DNA of 64,000 nt from Bradyrhizobium sp. ORS 285 (GCF_900176205.1 NZ_LT859959.1:5291001-5355000); one strand, 5' to 3'; shown: positions 8,636 through 17,327, numbered from the stretch's first letter. Program-made: numbers and translations. The notes: generated by a model from the sequence alone, not told the origin.

Positions 8636-9625
8636 ATGATCTCTCCCGATGTTCCCGCCGCTCTCAAGGCCGCGCTCGAAGCCAGGCTGCACGGCCTGTC
8701 GCGGCAGGATGCAGCAGCCCGCGCCACGCGCATCTCCGACACTTACCGCAGCGGTGGCAATTCCGGAGCGATCACGACCGACGCCGACGCGATCGCCTAT
8801 GCCACCGTGCGGATGCCGGCGACTTATGCTGCCGTGGCTGCGAGCCTGAATGCTCTGGTGCAGGCCAGCCCGAACTTCGCTCCGTCCTCTCTGCTCGATG
8901 TCGGTGCGGGGCCGGGAACAGCCAGCTTCGCTGCCGCCGCAGCGTTCTCCTCTCTGACATCGTTCACCGCCATCGATGCGAACCCTGCCTTGCGCACCCT
9001 GGCGCTCTCGTTGGCCGAGGATGGGCTGCACAGCCACGATCTGACCTACGCGCTGGGCGCTGCACGCGCCCTGCTCGATCGTGCCGAGCGCGCTGACCTC
9101 GTCATCGCGAGCTACGTCATCAATGAGCTGAGCGACGTGGAGCGTACGGCGGTCGTCGCCCTGCTGTGGGAAAAGACAAACCAAACGCTGCTGATCGTCG
9201 AACCCGGCACGCCCGCAGGCTACCAGCGCATCATCGCCGCACGCGACCAGCTCATTGCGGCCGGCGCTCACGTCGCGGCGCCCTGCCCACACGCGGCGGC
9301 GTGTCCGCTGATCGCCTCGGACTGGTGCCACTTCGTCCAGCGGCTGGCACGGTCGCGGGCGCACCGCGAGCTCAAGGGCGCGGATGTGCCGTTCGAGGAT
9401 GAGAAGTTCAGCTTCATCGCCCTCACCCGCCAGCCCGCCCCGCATCGCCCGGAGGCGCGCGTCCTGGCGCCAACGGCGGTGACCAAGATCGGCGTCACGG
9501 CCAAGCTTTGCGAGGCTGATGGCGCGGCGAGAACCGTCAGCATCCCCCGCCGCAACAAGCCGGCTTTCGCCGCCGCGCGGCGTTGGGATTGGGGCGACGG
9601 CGTGGAGCTGCCGCCCCGTCCATAG
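8636..9625 (+). CDS. Rsm22-type small-subunit rRNA methyltransferase-like protein
   Basis: A 329-residue protein of the Rsm22/METTL17 family, whose members associate with the small ribosomal subunit. The SAM-binding motif is SLLDVGAGPGTASFAAA (near residues 85-100), followed by ASYVINEL. A Cys-rich segment APCPHAAACPLIASDWCHF corresponds to the region that in METTL17 holds an iron-sulfur cluster. ATG 8636 is preferred over ATG 8624 because GGAGAG (8626-8631) is spaced correctly only for 8636. It lies about 60 bp after smc. Confidence 0.85.
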   Translation: MISPDVPAALKAALEARLHGLSRQDAAARATRISDTYRSGGNSGAITTDADAIAYATVRMPATYAAVAASLNALVQASPNFAPSSLLDVGAGPGTASFAAAAAFSSLTSFTAIDANPALRTLALSLAEDGLHSHDLTYALGAARALLDRAERADLVIASYVINELSDVERTAVVALLWEKTNQTLLIVEPGTPAGYQRIIAARDQLIAAGAHVAAPCPHAAACPLIASDWCHFVQRLARSRAHRELKGADVPFEDEKFSFIALTRQPAPHRPEARVLAPTAVTKIGVTAKLCEADGAARTVSIPRRNKPAFAAARRWDWGDGVELPPRP

Positions 9626-9769
9626 ATAGCAATGCGGCCCGGCATGGTTAACATCGGGTCGAACTTGTCTCTCATTTTCGCGACTTCGCGAAACCCGAGA
9701 AAAACCCGCGTTTGCTACGGTGAGCTGCAACGGGCGCTGAAGGCGCTGCTCACAAGGGAACGCGTGTCG

Positions 9770-10198
9770 ATGTTCAGGACGATGACGATCGCTGCAATTC
9801 TGATGGCTTCGGCAGGAACAGCCTTTGCCGGCGGGCACGGCGGTGAGTCGTCGGCCCCGCCGCCCCCCAAGCAGGAAGGTCCGCCAGCGAAGGCCGTCAT
9901 CGGCAAGAACGGCGCGGTCCTCACGGATCCCAAGGGCATGACACTGTACTATACCGAACGCGACAACACCGGTCGCCAGTCGACCTGCGACGGCGCCTGT
10001 GCCGAGAAGCGGCCGCCGCTGATGGCGCCTGACAATGCGGTCGCGACCGGCGATTTCACCGTCATCACCCGCAGCGACGGCAAGAAGATGTGGGCCTATC
10101 GCTACCGCCCGCTCTACACCTCGCAAGCCGACACCTCCCCCGGGGATATCAAGGGCAACGATCCCGACCAAAAATGGCGGGTCGCCCGCCCCTATTGA
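9770..10198 (+). CDS. Secreted repeat protein of COG4315 type
   Basis: A 142-residue exported protein with signal peptide MFRTMTIAAILMASAGTAFAG. Two copies of the PF03640 'secreted repeat' unit follow: GKNGAVLTDPKGMTLYYTERD with CDGACAEKRPPLMAP, and then RSDGKKMWAYRYRPLYTSQAD with GDIKGNDPDQKWRVARP. The family is annotated as putative lipoproteins of unknown function. Here there is no lipobox Cys, so it should be soluble in the periplasm. The Met at 9770 is the only start that gives a proper signal peptide. Confidence 0.82.
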   Translation: MFRTMTIAAILMASAGTAFAGGHGGESSAPPPPKQEGPPAKAVIGKNGAVLTDPKGMTLYYTERDNTGRQSTCDGACAEKRPPLMAPDNAVATGDFTVITRSDGKKMWAYRYRPLYTSQADTSPGDIKGNDPDQKWRVARPY

Positions 10199-10378
10199 GC
10201 CGGAATCGCTGACATCAGGTCGAACGCCGGGACGGCAGCCGAACGAGGCGCTTGGGCCGACGGTGCTTGAACGGGCAGCCCACCTGCCGCGACAAATGCA
10301 CGCCGGTTCACCCCAGGACCGGCGGCGTCGCCATGTGTTGGCCGTCTCGTTCTCCTGCCCTCTCCCTCGGAGCCCGTC

Positions 10379-10936
10379 ATGTCCGGCTGGATCGTCCTCG
10401 GCATCCTCGTCATTCTCGTGCTGTTCGCCTTTGGCGCCTACAACCGGCTGGTGGCCCTCAGCCAGCGCGTCGGGCAGGCCTTTGCCGACATCGATGTCCA
10501 GCTCAAGCTGCGCCACGACCTGATTCCGAACCTGGTCGAGACCGTGAAAGGCTACGCCGCGCATGAGCGCGGCACGCTGGATGAGGTCATCAAGGCGCGC
10601 AATGCCGCCCTTTCGGCCCAGGGGCCTGCACAGGTCTCCGCGGCCGAGGGCCAGCTCACCGGCGCGCTCGGGCGGCTGATCGCGCTGTCCGAGGCCTATC
10701 CCGACCTCAAGGCCAACGCCAACTTCCAGCAGCTCGCCGGCGAGCTGTCCGACATCGAGAACAAGATCGCCGCCAGCCGCCGGTTCTTCAACAACGCCGT
10801 CCAGGAATACAATACCGGCATCCAGCAGCTGCCCGCGGCGCTGTTCGCCGGCACCTTCGGCTTCACCCGCAAGGAATTCTTCGATCTCGGCACCAGCCGG
10901 ACCGAGGTCGAGGCCGCCCCGAGCGTCAAGTTCTGA
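10379..10936 (+). CDS. lemA: LemA family protein
   Basis: A 185-residue LemA protein. One N-terminal membrane helix (GWIVLGILVILVLFAFGAYNRL) precedes the helical LemA domain, with typical blocks DIDVQLKLRHDLIPNLVETVKGYAAHE, then SEAYPDLKANANFQQLAGELSDIENKIAASRRFFNNAVQEYNT. The exact role is unknown. LemA genes are very often next to an HtpX-like M48 protease gene, as here (33 bp downstream), suggesting a joint role in membrane protein quality control. Confidence 0.95.
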   Translation: MSGWIVLGILVILVLFAFGAYNRLVALSQRVGQAFADIDVQLKLRHDLIPNLVETVKGYAAHERGTLDEVIKARNAALSAQGPAQVSAAEGQLTGALGRLIALSEAYPDLKANANFQQLAGELSDIENKIAASRRFFNNAVQEYNTGIQQLPAALFAGTFGFTRKEFFDLGTSRTEVEAAPSVKF

Positions 10937-10969
10937 GCCCGCGCCCTCGCTGCTGAAGGGCCCGACGCC

Positions 10970-12169
10970 ATGGCCGCCTACGGTCTCTACACCCACATCG
11001 CATCGAACAAGACCCGTTCGATGCTGCTGCTCGGCGGCCTGTTCCTGCTGATCTACGTGCTGGTGTTCGCCGGCGCGCTGATCGCGGAGGTCATGATCAA
11101 CAGCAATGGCAGCGTCGCCTATTACATGAACGCGGCCACCCGCGACCTGATCAAGGCACTTCCCTGGGCCACGATCGGCGCGGCCGCCTGGATCGTGATC
11201 GCCTATTTCTTCCACCAGAAGATGATCGACGCCGTGACCGGCGGCGCCGCGGTGACCCGTCAGGAGCAGCCGCGGCTGTACAATCTGCTCGAAAACCTCT
11301 GCATCTCGCGCGGCATCACGATGCCGCAGCTGAAGATCATGGACAGCCCGGCGCTGAACGCGTTCGCCACCGGTCTCAATCCACGGCAATATTCGGTCAC
11401 CGTCACCACCGGCCTGCTCGCGGCGCTGGACGACCAGGAGATCGAGGCGGTGCTGGGTCACGAGCTGACCCATATCCGCAACGGCGACGTCCAGTTGATG
11501 GTCGTGGCCGTCATCATCGCCGGCGTCGTCGGCTTCTTCGGCGAATTGTTCTTCCGCCTGTTCACCAACATGAGCTGGGGCGGCGGCTGGGGCCGATCCT
11601 CGTCGTCGTCCTCCTCGTCTTCGTCCGATTCCGACCGCAAGGGCTCCGGCGGCGGCGCCATCATCGTCGTGATCGTCGCGGTGGTGCTGATCGTGCTGGC
11701 CTGGCTGCTCTCCCAGGTGGTGAAGCTGGCGCTGTCGCGGACCCGCGAGTATCTGGCGGATGCCGGCGCCGTCGAGTTGACCAAGAACCCGGACGCCATG
11801 ATCAGCGCGCTGCGCAAGATCGAGGGTCGCGGCGAGCTGCCCGGGGCGACCAGCGCGGTGATGGAATTGTGCGTCGACAATCCTCGCGAGGGCTTTGCCG
11901 ATCTGTTCGCCACCCACCCCTCGGTCGATTCTCGGGTCCAGGCGCTGATCAAGTTCGCCGGCGGCCATGATCCCGGCCCGCTGGCGCTGCCCTCCGATGA
12001 GGCACCGGCCGATGATCCCGCTGCTGAAACTGCGGACGAGACAGCGCCCCCGCCGCTGCCGCCGGCCGGCCCTTGGACCCATGCCGCCGGCCCGACCGCC
12101 TCGCCCGGCGCGGCCGCCGACGGTGGGCCGTGGAGCACGCCCGCCGCGGGTCCATGGGGCCGGCACTAG
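10970..12169 (+). CDS. HtpX-like M48 family membrane metalloprotease
   Basis: A 399-residue protease with two N-terminal membrane helices (about residues 18-41 and 63-82) and the zinc motif HELTH (H164, E165, H168) in VLGHELTHIRNGD. The third ligand is probably the Glu of TREYLADAGAV. A Ser tract (about 205-216) and a further helix (residues 225-245) interrupt the domain. The last about 60 residues are Pro/Ala-rich low complexity. It forms a unit with lemA, and a role in degrading membrane proteins is likely. Confidence 0.9.
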   Translation: MAAYGLYTHIASNKTRSMLLLGGLFLLIYVLVFAGALIAEVMINSNGSVAYYMNAATRDLIKALPWATIGAAAWIVIAYFFHQKMIDAVTGGAAVTRQEQPRLYNLLENLCISRGITMPQLKIMDSPALNAFATGLNPRQYSVTVTTGLLAALDDQEIEAVLGHELTHIRNGDVQLMVVAVIIAGVVGFFGELFFRLFTNMSWGGGWGRSSSSSSSSSSDSDRKGSGGGAIIVVIVAVVLIVLAWLLSQVVKLALSRTREYLADAGAVELTKNPDAMISALRKIEGRGELPGATSAVMELCVDNPREGFADLFATHPSVDSRVQALIKFAGGHDPGPLALPSDEAPADDPAAETADETAPPPLPPAGPWTHAAGPTASPGAAADGGPWSTPAAGPWGRH

Positions 12170-12432
12170 GTTCTGGCGTCCTGCCTCGATTCGAGGTGCC
12201 GCCTCATCCAGTGGACAATCGACTTGCCAGTCGTTGTCAGCTGTTTCCGAGGGAAGCGGACGCTTCGGGCCGATTCCTTCGGATTGCCCGGGCCTGTTGC
12301 AGCAAAGGCGCAAATTTCCCCTGTGCCGTGCTGCAATGAATTTGAATTCTTCAGCGTTTCTGCCATGTTCGCGCCCAAAGCAGAATGCAATGCGCCGGCC
12401 ATCTGGCCGGCCTCAGGGCTGAAGGACTTTCC

Positions 12433-13194
12433 ATGGCGAAACCGGCAGTGGTTGTGGTGGGCGCGGACAAGGGCGGGGTCGGCAAGACCACGGTGTCGCG
12501 GACGTTGCTCGATTATTTCAGCGCCAACAACGTCCCCACCCGGGCGTTCGACACCGAGCATCCGCGCGGCACGCTGAAGCGCTTCCACCCGGAGATCACC
12601 GAGATCGTCGACATGAATTCGACGCCGGACCAGATGAAGATCTTCGACACCCTGAGCGCGGTGGCCCCCTCGGTGACCGTGATCGACGTCCGCGCCGGCC
12701 TGATGTCCCCCACCCTGGCTGCGCTGCGCGACATTGGCTTCCTCGACGCCGCGCGCTCCGGCCAGATCACCTTCGCGGTGTTCCACATCCTGGGCTCCTC
12801 GATCGCCTCGCTGGACGAGATCGCCGAGACGGCGAGCTACATGATCGGCGCGAAATATTTCCTGGTGAAGAACTTCATCAACAACACCAGCTTCTTCGAG
12901 TGGGACCAGTCGACCTACAATTCCTACTTCCACCGCATTAAGGATGCGACCGAGCTGACCATCCCCAAGCTGAACGAAATGGCGTTCGAGCAGGTCGAGG
13001 TCGCCTCGGTGCCGTTCCTGAAATTCGTCGCCAACAAGGGTCCGCGCGACGAGGCCGCCAACTACTCCTTCGTGCTGCGCGGCTATGTCCGGCATTGGCT
13101 CGCCAATGTCTGGAGCGAGTACGACCGCATCAAGCTCACCGACATCGTCGGCTCGAGCAAGCCGGCGGCGCCGCGGCCCGCCGGGGAAAAATAG
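12433..13194 (+). CDS. MinD/ParA-like P-loop ATPase
   Basis: A 253-residue soluble protein with a deviant Walker A of the ParA/MinD class, GADKGGVGKTTVSRTLLDYF (residues 10-29), and a strand resembling Walker A'/B (VTVIDVRAGLMSP). The rest resembles no ParA or MinD I can name; KRFHPEITEIVDMNSTPDQMKIFDTL is distinctive. ATG 12433 is chosen over the longer frame because the P-loop strand must begin there. A second P-loop protein gene follows 56 bp downstream in the same orientation. No parB or parS is visible, so a chromosome partition role is not supported. Confidence 0.7.
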   Translation: MAKPAVVVVGADKGGVGKTTVSRTLLDYFSANNVPTRAFDTEHPRGTLKRFHPEITEIVDMNSTPDQMKIFDTLSAVAPSVTVIDVRAGLMSPTLAALRDIGFLDAARSGQITFAVFHILGSSIASLDEIAETASYMIGAKYFLVKNFINNTSFFEWDQSTYNSYFHRIKDATELTIPKLNEMAFEQVEVASVPFLKFVANKGPRDEAANYSFVLRGYVRHWLANVWSEYDRIKLTDIVGSSKPAAPRPAGEK

Positions 13195-13250
13195 CGGCTC
13201 CGTGAATGATGGGGCTTTATCGCAAGCGCGTTTGACCTGATATAGGTCGG

Positions 13251-13919
13251 ATGCCCGCGACGCCCGTCTACATCGTCTGCTCGCCCCGGCCGCAGTCCGG
13301 GAAGACGCTGCTTGCGCGGGTCTTAAGCGAGTTCCTGCTGCTCCAGAACGGCCAGGTGCTCGCCTTCGACGTGACCCTGCGCGAGCCGTCGCTGCTCGAC
13401 TTCCTGCCGCAGATCACGGAAACCGCGACCATCGAGGACACCTACGGCAAGATCCAATTGATGGATCGGGTGATCCTCAACGACGGCATCCCCAAGGTGA
13501 TCGACCTCGGCTACTACTCGTTCGACGAGTTCTTCAAAATGTCCGAACAGATCGGCTTTTTGAAGGAGGCCGCACGGCGGAACGTGGTTCCGATCGTGCT
13601 GTACTGCGCCGAGGGCGACCGCGTCTCGATGCGTTCCTATGACGCCCTCCGGCGGCAGATCCCGAAGAACCAGCTGATCGTGGTCGAGAACGACCACGTG
13701 CTGCGCGAGGAGCTGCCCCAGCTCTACAGCCGCAGCAGGCACCTGAAGATCGCCGCGCTGCCCGCGTTCCTGAAAACGTATATCGAGCGTTACTCGTTCT
13801 CCTTCACCGGCTATCTGCGGCAGGAACGCGATTCCTCGACCGAGCTCTATCAATGGATCCGGCGCAACTATTATGCGTTCCGCGAGATCGAGCTGGAGCT
13901 GGTGATGCAGCGCTCCTGA
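13251..13919 (+). CDS. P-loop protein paired with the ParA-like ATPase
   Basis: A 222-residue protein whose start, PVYIVCSPRPQSGKTLLAR, resembles a P-loop, but with SPRPQSGKT in place of GxxxxGKT. It shares the scheme of its upstream neighbour: P-loop, a FDVTLREPSLLDFLPQITE block comparable to the neighbour's FDTEHPRGTLKRFHPEITE, then a VIDLGYYSFDEFF strand. The two therefore look like diverged paralogues. The C-terminus is helical (YSFSFTGYLRQERDSSTELYQWIRRNYYAFREIELEL). The function is unknown. It converges with apt. Confidence 0.65.
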   Translation: MPATPVYIVCSPRPQSGKTLLARVLSEFLLLQNGQVLAFDVTLREPSLLDFLPQITETATIEDTYGKIQLMDRVILNDGIPKVIDLGYYSFDEFFKMSEQIGFLKEAARRNVVPIVLYCAEGDRVSMRSYDALRRQIPKNQLIVVENDHVLREELPQLYSRSRHLKIAALPAFLKTYIERYSFSFTGYLRQERDSSTELYQWIRRNYYAFREIELELVMQRS

Positions 13920-13944
13920 CGCGGCGCGCCAGTGACCCTCGCGC

Positions 13945-14484
13945 TCAGTGCCCCTCGAACGAGATCAGCGTGCGCACGGGCACGTCGAGCGCGCGCAGCT
14001 TGGCAGCGCCGCCGAGATCCGGCAGGTCGATGATGAAGCACGCCGCCACCACGGTGGCGCCGATCTGCCGCAGCAGCTTCACCGCGCCCTCGGCCGTACC
14101 GCCGGTGGCGATGAGGTCGTCGACCAGGATCACCCGCTCGCCGGGCTGCACCGCGTCGACATGCATTTCCATCTCGTCGGTGCCGTATTCCAGCGCGTAG
14201 GACATGCTGACCGTCTTGTGCGGCAGCTTGCCCTTCTTGCGGATCGGCACGAAGCCGGCCGAGAGCTGATGCGCCACCGCGCCGCCGAGGATGAAGCCGC
14301 GTGCCTCGATGCCCGCGACCTTGTCCATCTTCGACCCGGCCCACGGATGCACCAGCTCGTCGACCGCGCGGCGGAACGCGCGCGCGTCCGCGAGCAGGGT
14401 CGTGATGTCCCGGAACAGGATGCCGGGCTTGGGGTAGTCCGGAATGGTGCGGACCGTATTCTTGATGTCCAGATCGAACGTCAT
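13945..14484 (-). CDS. apt: Adenine phosphoribosyltransferase
   Basis: Apt salvages adenine to AMP using PRPP. The 179-residue protein has the family start ([19 protein letters not shown]), the [15 protein letters not shown] block, and the PRPP-binding motif [17 protein letters not shown]. The length is typical. ATG 14484 (MTFDLDIK) fits the family better than the five-residue longer alternative at 14499. It is convergent with the P-loop gene and separated from trpE(G) upstream by a palindromic repeat, so it is probably transcribed on its own. Confidence 0.96.
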   Translation of the reverse strand: MTFDLDIKNTVRTIPDYPKPGILFRDITTLLADARAFRRAVDELVHPWAGSKMDKVAGIEARGFILGGAVAHQLSAGFVPIRKKGKLPHKTVSMSYALEYGTDEMEMHVDAVQPGERVILVDDLIATGGTAEGAVKLLRQIGATVVAACFIIDLPDLGGAAKLRALDVPVRTLISFEGH

Positions 14485-14512
14485 CGTGCTCTCATCCACT
14501 CTATATGTTTGC

Positions 14513-14596
14513 CGTCATTGCGAGCGAAGCGACGCAATCCAGGGGCCGCGAGAGAAGAACTGGATTGCTTCGTCGCTGCGCTCCTCGCAATGACGG
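14513..14596. repeat. Palindromic intergenic repeat (CGTCATTGCGAGCG type)
   Basis: The ends CGTCATTGCGAGCGAAGCG and CGCTCCTCGCAATGACG are inverted, with inner arms GCAATCCAG and CTGGATTGC. A relative with the same arms is at 46581-46656. This is a short palindromic repeat, common between genes in Bradyrhizobium and Rhodopseudomonas. Confidence 0.8.
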
Positions 14597-14602
14597 CAGT
14601 GA

Positions 14603-16768
14603 TCAACTCCCCGGCTGATTGAGCCGGAACGCATTCTCCACGATCCTCAAACCCACGGCATCGCCGAGCGACATCAGCGATTCCGGGTGGAACTGCACGC
14701 CGCCGACCGGCAGCGTCTTGTGCTCGATCGCCATCGCCACGCCGTCCTCGGTCGCCGCGGTCACCGTCAGCACCTCGGGCATGCTGTCGCGCTCGACGAA
14801 CAGAGAGTGATAGCGGCCGATGACGATCTCGTTCGGCAGTCCCTGCATCAGCCGCCCGCCACGCACCTGCACGCGGGACGGCCGGCCATGCGCGGGCTGC
14901 GCGAGCTGGCCGAGCTGGCCGCCGAAATATTCGCCCATCGCCTGCACGCCGAGGCACACGCCGAAGATCGGCAGCTTCTTTTCGAGCGCCGCGTCGATGG
15001 TGGTGGAGATCTTGAAGTCCTCAGGACGACCCGGCCCCGGCGACAGCACGATCAGATCCCAGCTGCGCTCGGCCAGCATCTTCAGCGCATGGATGTAACG
15101 CACGACGGTGACGTTGGCGCCGACCTGGCGGAAATAGTCGGCCAGCATGTGCACGAACGAGTCGTCGTGGTCGATCAGCAGCACGTTCTTGCCGGATCCG
15201 GTGGCATCCGGCGCCGTCGACGACAGCGGCTTCGGCGGATCACCGCGTAGCGCCTGGAACAGCGCCGCCGCCTTGACCTGGCATTCCTTGTCCTCGGCCG
15301 CCGGATCGGAGTCGAACAAACAGGTGGCGCCGACGCGGACCTCGGCGAGGCCGTCCTTCATGCGGATGGTGCGGATGGTCAGCCCGGTGTTGATCGAGCC
15401 GTCGAAATTCACCGCGCCGATCGCGCCGGCATACCAGCGCCGCGGCGAGCGCTCATTGTCCTCGACGAACTGCATCGCCCACAGTTTTGGCGCGCCGGTC
15501 ACGGTGACCGCCCAGGCATGGGTCAGGAACGCGTCGAGCGCGTCGAAGCCCGGCCGCAGCATGCCCTCGACGTGGTCGACGGTGTGGAATAGTTTCGAGT
15601 AGGTCTCGATCTGCCGGCGCGCCAAGACCTTGATCGTGCCGGGCACGCAGATCCGCGCCTTGTCGTTGCGATCGACGTCGGTGCACATGTTGAGCTCGAA
15701 CTCGTCCTTCTCCGAATTCAGGAGCTGGCGGATCTGCTCGGCGTCGCCGATCGCGTCGCGACCGCGCGCGATGGTGCCGGAGATCGGACAGGTCTCGACG
15801 CGGCGGCCATCGGAGCGCACGAACATCTCCGGCGAGGCCGAGACGAGGAATTCGCCGTCGCCGAGATTCATCAGCGCGCCATAGGGCGACGGGTTGATGC
15901 GGCACAGCCGCTGGAACACTTCCGCCGGCGAGCGCTCGCAGGGCTCGGCGAACAGCTGGCCGGGCACCGCCTCGAACAGGTCACCGCGGGCAAACGCCGC
16001 GCGGGCCTTCTCGACCGTCGCCTGATACTCGCCGGGCGCGTGGTCGGCAAAGCCCTGGCGCGGCTCCTTCAGGTAGATGCTGGCGTCGGTGTCGCGCGGC
16101 AGGCCGGACGTCGACTGGCCGTTCCAGGAAAAATCGTAGGACAGCACGACGCCGCGGCCGGTGGCCCGGTCGTAGGCCAGCAGGCGATCCGGAATGTAGA
16201 GCACGATGTCGCGCTGGTCCTTCTCGCGCGGACGCTTCTGTTCGAGGTCCTCGATCTGGAACACGAGGTCATAGGCGAAGGCGCCGAACAGGCCGAGCAG
16301 CGGGTCGTCATTGGCGGAGAGCGCCGCGATCATCGCGCGTACCAGCGACATCACGCTGGCGCGCCGCGTGCGCTGGTCCTCCTCGACCGGGGCCGGGCCG
16401 CGGACGATGTGGCCGGCCAGCCGCGCCGGCGAGGCATCGGTGATGACGACGCATGGCTCGCGCAGGGTGTCCTTCAGGAACGCGATCAGCACCTCGCCGC
16501 GGCGATTCAGCGCCTGCAGGGTGAAATCGGTCCCCTTGGTCTCCAGCACCAGCGGCGGATCGGCGAAGCCGAGGTCGAAGCTCTCGTAGCGGCCGGGCAC
16601 GGTGGTGCCCGAGGACAGCACCACGCCGCGGCGGCGGTCGAGCAGGTCAATCAGGTCGTCCAGCCGGCTGGCGCCGCCGGAAAACTGCTCGACGGCGCGC
16701 GTGATCGCGAGACCGCTCGATGTGCGGTACTCACTGCGGGCCGGAAGGGCGAAAACGGTCCTGTTCAT
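14603..16768 (-). CDS. trpE(G): Bifunctional anthranilate synthase, fused components I and II
   Basis: Makes anthranilate from chorismate and glutamine, the first step of tryptophan synthesis. The 721-residue chain fuses TrpE (about residues 1-500; PSPYGALMNLGDGEFLVSASPEMFV, CPISGTIARG, DVDRNDKARIC, AWAVTVTGAPK) to a TrpG glutaminase (about 525-721; LIDHDDSFVHMLADYF, LSPGPGRPEDF, nucleophile Cys in FGVCLGVQAMGEYFGG, HPESLMS). This fusion is usual in rhizobia. AAGAGGA precedes ATG 16768. Upstream lies a leader peptide with two Trp codons and alternative hairpins. Confidence 0.97.
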   Translation of the reverse strand: MNRTVFALPARSEYRTSSGLAITRAVEQFSGGASRLDDLIDLLDRRRGVVLSSGTTVPGRYESFDLGFADPPLVLETKGTDFTLQALNRRGEVLIAFLKDTLREPCVVITDASPARLAGHIVRGPAPVEEDQRTRRASVMSLVRAMIAALSANDDPLLGLFGAFAYDLVFQIEDLEQKRPREKDQRDIVLYIPDRLLAYDRATGRGVVLSYDFSWNGQSTSGLPRDTDASIYLKEPRQGFADHAPGEYQATVEKARAAFARGDLFEAVPGQLFAEPCERSPAEVFQRLCRINPSPYGALMNLGDGEFLVSASPEMFVRSDGRRVETCPISGTIARGRDAIGDAEQIRQLLNSEKDEFELNMCTDVDRNDKARICVPGTIKVLARRQIETYSKLFHTVDHVEGMLRPGFDALDAFLTHAWAVTVTGAPKLWAMQFVEDNERSPRRWYAGAIGAVNFDGSINTGLTIRTIRMKDGLAEVRVGATCLFDSDPAAEDKECQVKAAALFQALRGDPPKPLSSTAPDATGSGKNVLLIDHDDSFVHMLADYFRQVGANVTVVRYIHALKMLAERSWDLIVLSPGPGRPEDFKISTTIDAALEKKLPIFGVCLGVQAMGEYFGGQLGQLAQPAHGRPSRVQVRGGRLMQGLPNEIVIGRYHSLFVERDSMPEVLTVTAATEDGVAMAIEHKTLPVGGVQFHPESLMSLGDAVGLRIVENAFRLNQPGS

Positions 16769-16832
16769 GGGGTCCTCTTGGGCGTCCTCTTACGGAATTT
16801 GCCGAGGAAACGCCACACAGGACCAACCGGAA

Positions 16833-16905
16833 GCCGCCGCTGCGTGGCGGCCCCTCTGCGATCTCATGTCAAACAAATCGCACCGGCCACCTTTTACAAG
16901 GTGCG
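16833..16905 (-). promoter_or_regulatory. trp attenuator with alternative hairpins
   Basis: On the minus strand four segments can pair alternatively. Segment 1 CGCACC (16900-16905) pairs with GGTGCG (16879-16884). Segment 2 GGTGGCC (16885-16891) pairs with GGCCGCC (16846-16852) as antiterminator. Segment 3 GCCGCC (16846-16851) pairs with GGCGGC (16833-16838) as the terminator-like stem. Ribosome stalling at the two Trp codons of trpL would free the antiterminator. The stretch after the last stem is only weakly U-rich. Confidence 0.7.
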
Positions 16906-16941
16906 CCACCAGAGACGGGCTGGGCGGACAACGGTGCTCAT
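16894..16941 (-). CDS. trpL: trp operon leader peptide TrpL
   Basis: A 15-residue frame, MSTVVRPARLWWRTL, with tandem Trp codons ends about 125 bp upstream of trpE(G). It shows the hallmarks of a trp attenuator leader: length, paired Trp codons, and downstream alternative hairpins. There is no Shine-Dalgarno sequence, and the predicted promoter places the transcript start at or beside the ATG, so translation is probably leaderless. Attenuation of trpE(G) by a leader peptide is established in rhizobia. Confidence 0.85.
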   Translation of the reverse strand: MSTVVRPARLWWRTL

Positions 16942-16948
16942 GGGGCGG

Positions 16949-16977
16949 AAATGACCACGAGGGACGGCCGCGGTCAA
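16949..16977 (-). promoter_or_regulatory. Promoter of trpL-trpE(G)
   Basis: On the minus strand TTGACC (16972-16977) and TCATTT (16949-16954) are separated by 17 bp. This predicts a transcript start at about 16941-16943, on the trpL start codon. Confidence 0.6.
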
Positions 16978-17059
16978 GGGCGGCGGGGACACAGGTGGAA
17001 GTCGCGGTGGGATGTGCCTGCGGATCAAGGGAGCCTCTACAAGTTCGCTGCCCGATACA

Positions 17060-17220
17060 GCGCCCTCGCCCCTTGTGGGAGGGCATGCGGCCCATCTGCG
17101 AACGCGGTTGGGTGAGGGGTCTCTCTCTCTCTGCGAGTGGCGCTTGCGGAGGCATACCCCTCACCCAACCGCATTTGCCGCTCTGTCCTACATGCCCTCT
17201 CCCACAAGGGGCGAGGGCGC
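17060..17220. repeat. 161-bp imperfect palindrome
   Basis: The outer arms GCGCCCTCGCCCCTTGTGGG and CCCACAAGGGGCGAGGGCGC are perfect inverted repeats. Inner arms are CGGTTGGGTGAGGGG and CCCCTCACCCAACCG. The element fills most of the gap between the trpE(G) promoter and the chemoreceptor terminator. It is a non-coding dispersed-type palindrome. Confidence 0.8.
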
Positions 17221-17273
17221 AATAACGACCAGCGGCGAGCCGAGGGCGGAGACCGGAAGCTGGGATGGCGACC

Positions 17274-17298
17274 GAAAAGGCTCCCGCGCGGAAGCCTT
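17274..17298 (-). terminator. Rho-independent terminator of the chemoreceptor gene
   Basis: On the minus strand AAGGCTTCC and GGGAGCCTT form a nine-pair stem around GCGC, followed by TTTTC. It lies 30 bp beyond the chemoreceptor stop codon. Confidence 0.8.
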
Positions 17299-17327
17299 CT
17301 CTTCGCTTAACATCCAACACGCAAATC

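Noticed and set aside
8060..12313. A 1417-codon open frame on the minus strand
   Set aside because: It runs antisense through smc, rsm22, the secreted-repeat gene, lemA and the M48 protease gene, all clearly real. Its composition is Arg/Gly/Gln low complexity, as produced by antisense reading of high-GC genes.
12433..13194. Chromosome partition gene parA
   Set aside because: The P-loop fits, but the rest does not match ParA, and no ParB gene or parS-like repeats are nearby.
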